In this document: piece by piece, positions 57,641 through 64,000 of the stretch
How positions within the stretch are numbered: the first letter of the stretch is position 1
Layout: each line of letters opens with the position of its first letter
DNA from: Engraulis encrasicolus
Lineage: Eukaryota > Chordata > Actinopteri > Clupeiformes > Engraulidae
DNA length: 64,000 bases
Assembly (NCBI RefSeq): GCF_034702125.1
Contig: NC_085865.1
Location: forward strand, 27,723,914 to 27,787,913
Reading direction: 5' to 3'
Notes under the pieces: generated by a model
Database searches by the model: none
What the model saw: the letters and a program-made list of their open reading frames with translations, nothing else
What the model was told of the DNA's origin: nothing
Position numbers and translations under genes: made by a program

Positions 57641-57939
57641 TATGATTAGGCGTTGGTTATGTTATACACTTGATGGTTCTAATATAAATGGGGCAACAAT
57701 GCATTCTGCAGTTTTAAATTTCTTGTGGGCTGTGTATCAACTGGTTGAGGCAAGACCTAACACTCTAGTTGCTCTTCCACTCCAGAAGAAAGTCCTGTGA
57801 CACAACATGCTTTCCTGTTCATGTGTGGTCAGAGATGACAAAGTGAAAAACAATCACACCACCCACCCCAAACCTACCTGAAACCTCAGCCTTCACCTCG
57901 TGCATTCAATTGACCCAATTCTTCGTTCATTGTGGGTTC

Positions 57940-58079
<140 letters not shown>

Positions 58080-58089
58080 TGTGTGTGGT

Positions 58090-58660
58090 GAACTTGTCAG
58101 TATGACATACTTGTCAATATGATATAGAGAAGGCCCAGAGTAGGATGTGAAGAGATGTTGAATGTTGATGAGTGCAAGCTAAGACACACACATTGTGAAA
58201 ATGACTGGCAATGACTAGTTCTTAGCTTCTCTTCTCAAATCTGAGGTAACGGTAAATGTGTTTTACTCTGTGCAGAAAACAGCAACAACAGAAAGTAATT
58301 TAGATGCTTAGATGCTCATAAGAACATTTAGGTGTTATGGATAAGCGAGTCATATTTTCCCAATTCCCTCATATTTCCACTTTATCGTAGTCCATCCACT
58401 GTATAACTCATGGGAACAAATCAATATTGTTTTGAAACAGTACCCTGGGGTGGTAACATATCCCATTTCATGAAGTGTAGCTATAATACACTTTATGAGA
58501 TTTTTTATGCGATTGTCTTCAATATTTCCCTATATATTCAATATTTCCCCATGGCAGGAGAACTCACAGTCTTCTGACCTGAATGACTAATGCAAAAATA
58601 TTAGATGGCCTCTGACCTCATTGTTTATGAGGTTAGGCAGAGCGTTTCACTATAAGTCAC
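58090..58660. other. Intergenic, no feature recognised
   Basis: AT-rich sequence with no frame, TIR or simple repeat. Confidence 0.4.
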
Positions 58661-58670
58661 AAACGCGCGC

Positions 58671-58686
58671 TCACGCATGCACGCAT

Positions 58687-58762
<76 letters not shown>
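58671..58762. repeat. (GCAC)n-(CA)n microsatellite
   Basis: About 54 bases of GCAC units followed by CA. Confidence 0.96.
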
Positions 58763-58764
<2 letters not shown>

Positions 58765-59062
58765 CGCAAAACAATGTATTGTATGAAGAGGTCTTCAGTG
58801 TCTGGGGCAGGGACAAAATAAACCCAATAAAGTGGACTCTTTGCAACATATAGAAATAAAAGCTTCTGATAGCTAAAACCTTGCATCTAAAGACCTAACA
58901 GGTGGCATACTGACTAATATGATGGCAATATAAAAGTTATTAAAATAAATTCAACATGCCCAGCACTATGATTACACACCCTATACAGCCCCATGCATGA
59001 CGTAGACAGAGAAAGTGACTCAGAAATGAGTAAAAGATAAAAAAACATTACACATATACAAG

Positions 59063-59068
59063 TGTATG

Positions 59069-59130
<62 letters not shown>

Positions 59131-59190
59131 CGTGTGTGTGTGTGTGCGCGTGTTCGTGTGTGTGTGGGTGTGTGTGTGTGGGTGGGTGGG
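59063..59190. repeat. (GT)n interrupted microsatellite
   Basis: GT units broken by TTTG, GCGT and GGGT steps. Confidence 0.93.
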
Positions 59191-59219
59191 TGTGCATGCG
59201 CACACGTATTTCTGTTCAC

Positions 59220-59400
59220 CTGCACAGGTCTCATTTTCCCCCCAGCAACCAAGTGGGAGGGAGGTTTGATTAGAATTCCTGAGCGAGCGAGCAGGCCGTT
59301 TTGGCCCTGTTTATCGCCACGCTGCAGCTAGAGGCTGGGCAAAGTTATCACGGCTGCCCGCATCTTGTAGATAAGGAACCAGGGCCTTTATGGACCTCCA
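59220..59400. other. Repeat-free block, possible conserved non-coding element
   Basis: GC-balanced block after the GT array, with 'gaggtttgattagaattcc' and 'ggcaaagttatcacggc'. No frame. Weak candidate judged by texture. Confidence 0.2.
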
Positions 59401-59684
59401 TGTATTCAAATAGGGAGCAAAACACTGCCTGGGCAGGGACGGGTGGGGGGATCAAGGTAGAGAATTAAAAAAGGTTGGAGGAAGTTAAGTGAAAAGAAGG
59501 AGAAGGAAAAAAATAGGGTTACCTGGCAGACAAAAAGGGAGAGCACTTTCCTGTGCAGTTTAATCATTAGTTGTCAGTTCAATCAGAAATAGGTTCATCA
59601 AAATGACCTCAAGTGAACAGGAAAGCCATATCTACATATAGACCTACATATTCAGTTTCAAAGATATATTGTAGGTGACCGGTG

Positions 59685-59786
59685 GTTTAGGCCTTTTTCG
59701 TTTAGGCAAGAGTTGTCTAGGCCACCTTGCCGTCGTTTAGGCCAGCAGAGGTGCCGGTTAGGCCACTTGAGCTGCCGTTTAGGCCA
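59685..59786. repeat. Irregular GTTTAGGCCA repeat cluster
   Basis: Six copies of a GTTTAGGCCA-like word start near 59685, 59700, 59716, 59734, 59756 and 59776. Spacing of 15-22 bases and different linkers mean it is not a plain tandem array. Confidence 0.8.
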
Positions 59787-60205
59787 GCTTTTTATTATTA
59801 TTGTACATTCGTTATTCAGGGATTCTTGAGAGATGGGACAAAACGCGTTTTGAAAGCCTAATTTTGAAAATGCAGCATATGTTGTTGATGGTTATATATT
59901 CATGTAGATAAAGATGTGTAGTTTTCATGCATGTAAAAATACAGGCTCCAGGTAAAAAGGCATTTTTAACAAAATAACATGTTTACCTACACACCTAGAT
60001 TTTCGTCAACTCCGTCAGAGACAAGAAAAGTATATAATCAAATTATTATAATAGTCCAACAAGAATCTTTAGCTCTGATTTGTATTGTAATGATACTTAG
60101 TTACTTTGATGTACAATAATATGTAATATATATATATAACTGTTATTAGACTGTTTAGACTGTCTCTGACACAGCTATTCATGCTGATAGATTTCCTGTT
60201 ACTGC

Positions 60206-60380
60206 GGGTCACTGTGGCACAGCACACTAAGCCCGCCATATATGGGCTTACGTACCTATGGCAACCCGGGTTCAAGTCCAGTCTGGGTCCTTTACCAGCC
60301 CTGCCTCATCTCTTTCTCTCCCACTCTCTTCCTGTCATACTCTTGACTGTTATATAAGCAACAAAACCCTTAAAAAAATA
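60206..60380 (+). mobile_element. tRNA-derived SINE, same family as 29997
   Basis: Starts GGGTCACTGTGGCACAGCAC with an A-box-like TGGCACAGCAC, and has B box GGTTCAAGTCC at 60269-60279. The body matches the minus-strand copy at 29997-30194 ('ggtcctttaccagccctg'-type text, then a 'ttcctgtcatactc' region) and ends in an A-rich tail. No clear target duplication, so it is older than the other copy. Confidence 0.82.
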
Positions 60381-60706
60381 TTGCCTATTCTCCACCTTCC
60401 GGGCACATGAATTGTTGGATTACTATTCAGAGCACTGTTTAGCACTGTGTGTGCTTTCTGGTCCTATGGGCATGGTATATTGCATTTTTTTTCTTATTTT
60501 CGGACATGTTTGTTTTACACCTCACTTGTCCACACAGTAGGCAGTGGAATAAAATCAGCATGGTCTATCATGGCGAACCCCCAAGTCAATCTCTTTCTCA
60601 TCACTGCTTGTCCCCGGGATTGTGGTGGAGACTGAATGGCAGACACAACTGGGGATGGCCTGGACACAAGTTTGCAAACACGCGCAAGCACATACACATG
60701 CACGCG

Positions 60707-60833
<127 letters not shown>

Positions 60834-60834
60834 C

Positions 60835-61600
60835 TCTGCAGAGTGAAGCGGCGTGGTCTCTTTAGAGATGCCTCATCTTATCGGTCTGATCCAAACCACC
60901 AACAAGCCGTTATTTTTCACATCCTGCAGGGAAGTATGCAAAGCCATAGATGGATGGATGGATGGATTGATGTAAGAGGGGAGTTGGAGGGAATGATTGA
61001 AGAATGAAAAGCCAAAGAGAGAGACAAAAAAGATTAGTCGTGGGGCTTTGCTTCTGAGAGGCTGTGCCTAGCCTAAATACAAAGTTCATGTCCCTGTATC
61101 TAAATGAAGAGATTGACAAGGAACAACCGAAAGGAAAAAAAGAGAACAATAATAAAAGCTTAAGAGAAAGGGGATGTATTTGAGACACAAATGTGACAAA
61201 GAGTTTGAGAAGCTCTCTTCTTGCATCTGTCATTGGTCTGCTTTAATTTGGAATTGGTTATTTATCATTTATATGGCACTTGTTGTGCATACTTTATAGC
61301 CCCTTCTCTGCTCTGCCCTCCATACCAGGAGATCCCCTCTACTTTGTACTATTGATATACAAGCTATAAAGGACATGGGAAAAGGCAACAACGAGGACTT
61401 CCCTCTCAGTTTTCCAAATTTTGGACATCTAGCCAAACATAGTGCTCGTATATAGCCTAGTTATCAAAAACGCAGTTGTTGTTTAACATACTGTAGTAGT
61501 TTATTTTCTTTTGACTCGTGTCTAGTGCTTAAACGGAAAGTTTTAGTTTAGTTCAATTTAGTTGGTTTATTTCGGCAGGGACCAATAAGAATAGCCACTC
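60835..61600. other. Intergenic, no feature recognised
   Basis: Mixed sequence with a short GGAT run near 60947-60968. No frame, TIR or RNA gene. Confidence 0.4.
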
Positions 61601-61680
61601 TGGTGCATGCACACACACACACACACACACACACAACGTGCGTGCACAAACACGCACACACGCACATACACACACACCAT

Positions 61681-61831
61681 CACGGGTGCTGCTAAAAATG
61701 TTGGGCCCCATGAAAGATTCACATTTTGGGCCCCCAAAATGATAATCATGTTATCAGCATCCTTCCAGGGGCCCTGTTGATGTTGGGCCCTTACAATTTG
61801 TAACACCTTTCCCCCCCTCGCGGCACCCATG
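61681..61831. mobile_element. hAT MITE, perfect 8-bp TSD CACACCAT
   Basis: Ends CACGGGTGCTGC and GCGGCACCCATG pair with two mismatches. CACACCAT flanks both ends (61673-61680, 61832-61839). The left copy overlaps the end of a CA array. The body has GGGCCCC words. 151 bp, no gene. Confidence 0.87.
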
Positions 61832-61856
61832 CACACCATTAAATATGAAAAAGGAT

Positions 61857-62046
61857 CAGTGGTGTAGTCTACGTAGAACGCAGGTATACGGAGTATACCC
61901 ACTTCTAAATTTTAGGGGCTTCAGTATACCCACTTAAAATTGATTGATCCATTGATTTGAATGCCACAAATATATACAGTATACCTACTTCCAAAAATGC
62001 TCGAATATACAGTATACTCACTTCAAAAAAGTAGACTACACCGCTG
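61857..62046. mobile_element. hAT MITE, perfect 8-bp TSD AAAAGGAT
   Basis: Ends CAGTGGTGTAGTCTACG and GTAGACTACACCGCTG pair well. AAAAGGAT flanks both ends (61849-61856, 62047-62054). The body holds four 'agtatac(c)cactt' type repeats. It lies 25 bases from the previous MITE. 190 bp, no gene. Confidence 0.9.
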
Positions 62047-62455
62047 AAAAGGATGTTGTCGTGCAACATGTCTATGAGTGCAAAAACTAAAGCTTGTGCT
62101 GTATAATGTGATTACTTAAAAATCCCTCACTTCACAAGAAAAGGTCTAAAAATGTGTAATGTTTTGTATGAATAGTATGCTTAGTTGCTCTAAAAGAACA
62201 TTGTACATTGTGCTAATGCTATGAGCTCATTGGGAGGATACAGTTTCACGCAATGGTAGATCTGGAGGTTCTGTCTCAGTCTGTATTTTATCTGGAAATA
62301 TACTTCTGGTTTATTTTTATACTCCTAGTGGAGGAAGCAGCTGCACAATGGCAATGACAAAACCTGAAGAGGTTGTTATCGTAATCGCTGATGACGTTTT
62401 GCGGGAAGGGTTTGGGGACTCTCTTCTCCACACATTATTTGATTTCTGACAATGA

Positions 62456-62458
<3 letters not shown>

Positions 62459-62546
<88 letters not shown>

Positions 62547-62550
62547 ACGC

Positions 62551-62592
<42 letters not shown>
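62459..62592. repeat. (CA)n microsatellite
   Basis: About 134 bases of CA with four CACG steps at 62535-62560. Confidence 0.97.
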
Positions 62593-62594
<2 letters not shown>

Positions 62595-62604
62595 TCATTG
62601 TTAC

Positions 62605-62821
62605 TAGTGGTGTGGATTGGCACTGCCCTCACGATCTGATTCGATCACGATTCAGGAGGTAGCGATTCAATTCGATTCGATTCTACAATGCATTGCAATG
62701 CATTACATTTCTACTGAAAGCAAAGCAAATGTTTCATCAGTCATGATGAGGCAATACAAGTAGTCAGATATCGAGCAACAATTTATTGGCATCACCGAAT
62801 CGATCATTGTTGACACCACTA
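62605..62821. mobile_element. hAT MITE, perfect 8-bp TSD ATTGTTAC
   Basis: Ends TAGTGGTGTGGATTGGC and ...GTTGACACCACTA pair. ATTGTTAC flanks both ends (62597-62604, 62822-62829). Inner 'gattcgatt' and 'aatcgatca' words repeat in both orientations. 217 bp, no gene. Confidence 0.9.
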
Positions 62822-62829
62822 ATTGTTAC

Positions 62830-63265
62830 TAGCTTCTAAAATGAAGCAAGTTGCCAACCCCAATCTTACAGTAAAATGGTCGTATGTCATTTATCTAATT
62901 TTATTACGATGATTAAACCAACCATTATGCAACAATCATTCTTTCCAAATACTTAAAAAGGTGTTTACTTGAAAAGTGTTTTCAGTGTTTTCAGATGTTG
63001 CATGGAAATAGGGTGCCAGGACTACCCCTTATTCTAACTCTAACCCCAGTCCAGGAGCAGTTTGTAGCCCAGCTCGATGGGTATGCCATATCAACAGCAC
63101 TCTGGGTCTTTTTTTCTAGGAGACTTAAATCAGGGCACAGGACAGGAAAAAAATGGCATATAGAACAAGGTATCCTTTGTCACCAGAAATTCATTCCTGC
63201 AATATATGTATATATATATATGTTCTGTTAGACACTGTTGGTGGTGCACTTTGCTAGTTTAGGCT
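62830..63265. other. Intergenic, no feature recognised
   Basis: Mixed AT-rich sequence with a short (TA)n/(TATG) run near 63206-63222. No gene. Confidence 0.4.
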
Positions 63266-63273
63266 TTTTGGTG

Positions 63274-63470
63274 ACACTTTCTATGAAGCCCATATATATA
63301 GCGCATCATGAGGGCATTTATAACAAATTATAGATGTACACTAGTATACAGTGCATTATATGCATCCATATGAACTTCACTTTACTTAGAGCACACATTG
63401 ACAACTTATGATCTCACATTGAACATTATAGCATCTTATGAGCCCTGAGTTTATCATCCAGGTCTGTGCA
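63274..63470. repeat. Possible one-ended fragment of a GGTRACACTTT element
   Basis: Starts GGTGACACTTTCTATGAAGC, one base from the GGTAACACTTTA ends of the 8-bp-TSD elements. It continues with similar spaced words ('catttataacaaatta'). No partner end was found before the window end. Confidence 0.35.
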
Positions 63471-64000
63471 TAGAGGGGTATACTGTAGGTGAAGAAAAAT
63501 GGTGCTGTGTGATGCACCCGAAAAAGGACTGGAGCTGGATCAGGTATACAACAAACACCACAGGCTGTCTGGCCAGAACAATAAGATGTCTTATGAAGTC
63601 AGACACACACAGATGGGAATGCAAACCGTGTAAACCGTGGTTTTACTAGAAAATACTGCCTACAGCAGCTATCTTACCAAGGGGGAGGGGGAACATGAAG
63701 GTGACTGCCTACAAGAAGTCATCTTAAGCAGGGGGGAATGAGAAGAGGACAACATGACACACAGCTACGTACAGTATCTGTGTGGACCTGAGGCATGGGC
63801 ATGTGCCTGCCTAAAGCAGACACACAGAGCATGCGTTAAACAGACATAGAGAGATGTAAGTGCTACTCCACCAAAGTAGTACATTACTGAGACAATGTAC
63901 TCTCTGGCAGAACCGTGCTACGGAGAATGAGCATATTCTACTATGCAGTCACTAGATACAAACAGTACAGTAAACAAATACAGACATGGTATAACACAGG
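63471..64000. other. Intergenic, no feature recognised
   Basis: Mixed sequence up to the window edge. No frame, TIR or simple repeat is supported. Confidence 0.4.

Overview
The window looks like non-coding nuclear DNA of a bony fish. It has very dense, long (CA)n, (GA)n and pentamer microsatellites, tRNA-derived SINEs, Tc1-like and hAT-like transposons, short MITEs with intact target-site duplications, and decayed LINE fragments. No bacterial-style operon, host exon series, rRNA, genuine tRNA gene or CRISPR array is visible. A teleost is the natural reading; the frequent 'aggcct' words hint at a lineage, but I cannot fix the species.

The long open frames are mostly read-through of dinucleotide repeats. 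The recognisable coding relics all come from mobile elements: a frameshifted LINE reverse transcriptase (20256-21224, +), an in-frame C-terminal piece of a second LINE (38698-39178, -), the C-terminal restriction-enzyme-like domain of a third LINE type (36891-37352, +), and Tc1 transposase relics (43768-45090 foldback, 48886-49325, 50321-51330).

Layout. 1-1830: end of a CCATGG-rich palindromic element, then an 8-bp-TSD transposon containing a TTAA-type MITE and a SINE. 2.2-5.8 kb: microsatellite field with one MITE. 5.9-11.4 kb: a cluster of Harbinger-like, hAT-like and 8-bp-TSD elements, including a long hairpin. 11.4-20 kb: two TTAA-flanked elements among otherwise plain sequence. 20.2-21.6 kb: LINE. 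22-30 kb: microsatellites, a CpG-rich palindrome, a 1.2-kb hAT, two adjacent MITEs and a SINE with a 15-bp duplication. 31-36 kb: TA-flanked and Harbinger-like MITEs, a SINE, and a 52-base poly-C run. 36.9-39.5 kb: the richest nest (LINE, hAT, CCATGG element, SINE, second LINE). 40-48 kb: SINE, small MITEs, foldback Tc1, nested 8-bp-TSD/Harbinger pair. 48.9-53.9 kb: Tc1 relics, one carrying a hAT MITE, plus a 944-bp element with perfect 31-bp ends. 55-64 kb: hAT and TA-type MITEs, a SINE and very long CA arrays.

Between the repeats lie several repeat-free, mixed-composition blocks with homeobox-type TAATTA or octamer words. They could be conserved non-coding elements, which would fit a gene desert or a large intron, but that is inference. 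The main novelty candidates are the foldback Tc1, the GGTAACACTT-ended 8-bp-TSD families, and the layered nest at 36.9-39.5 kb.
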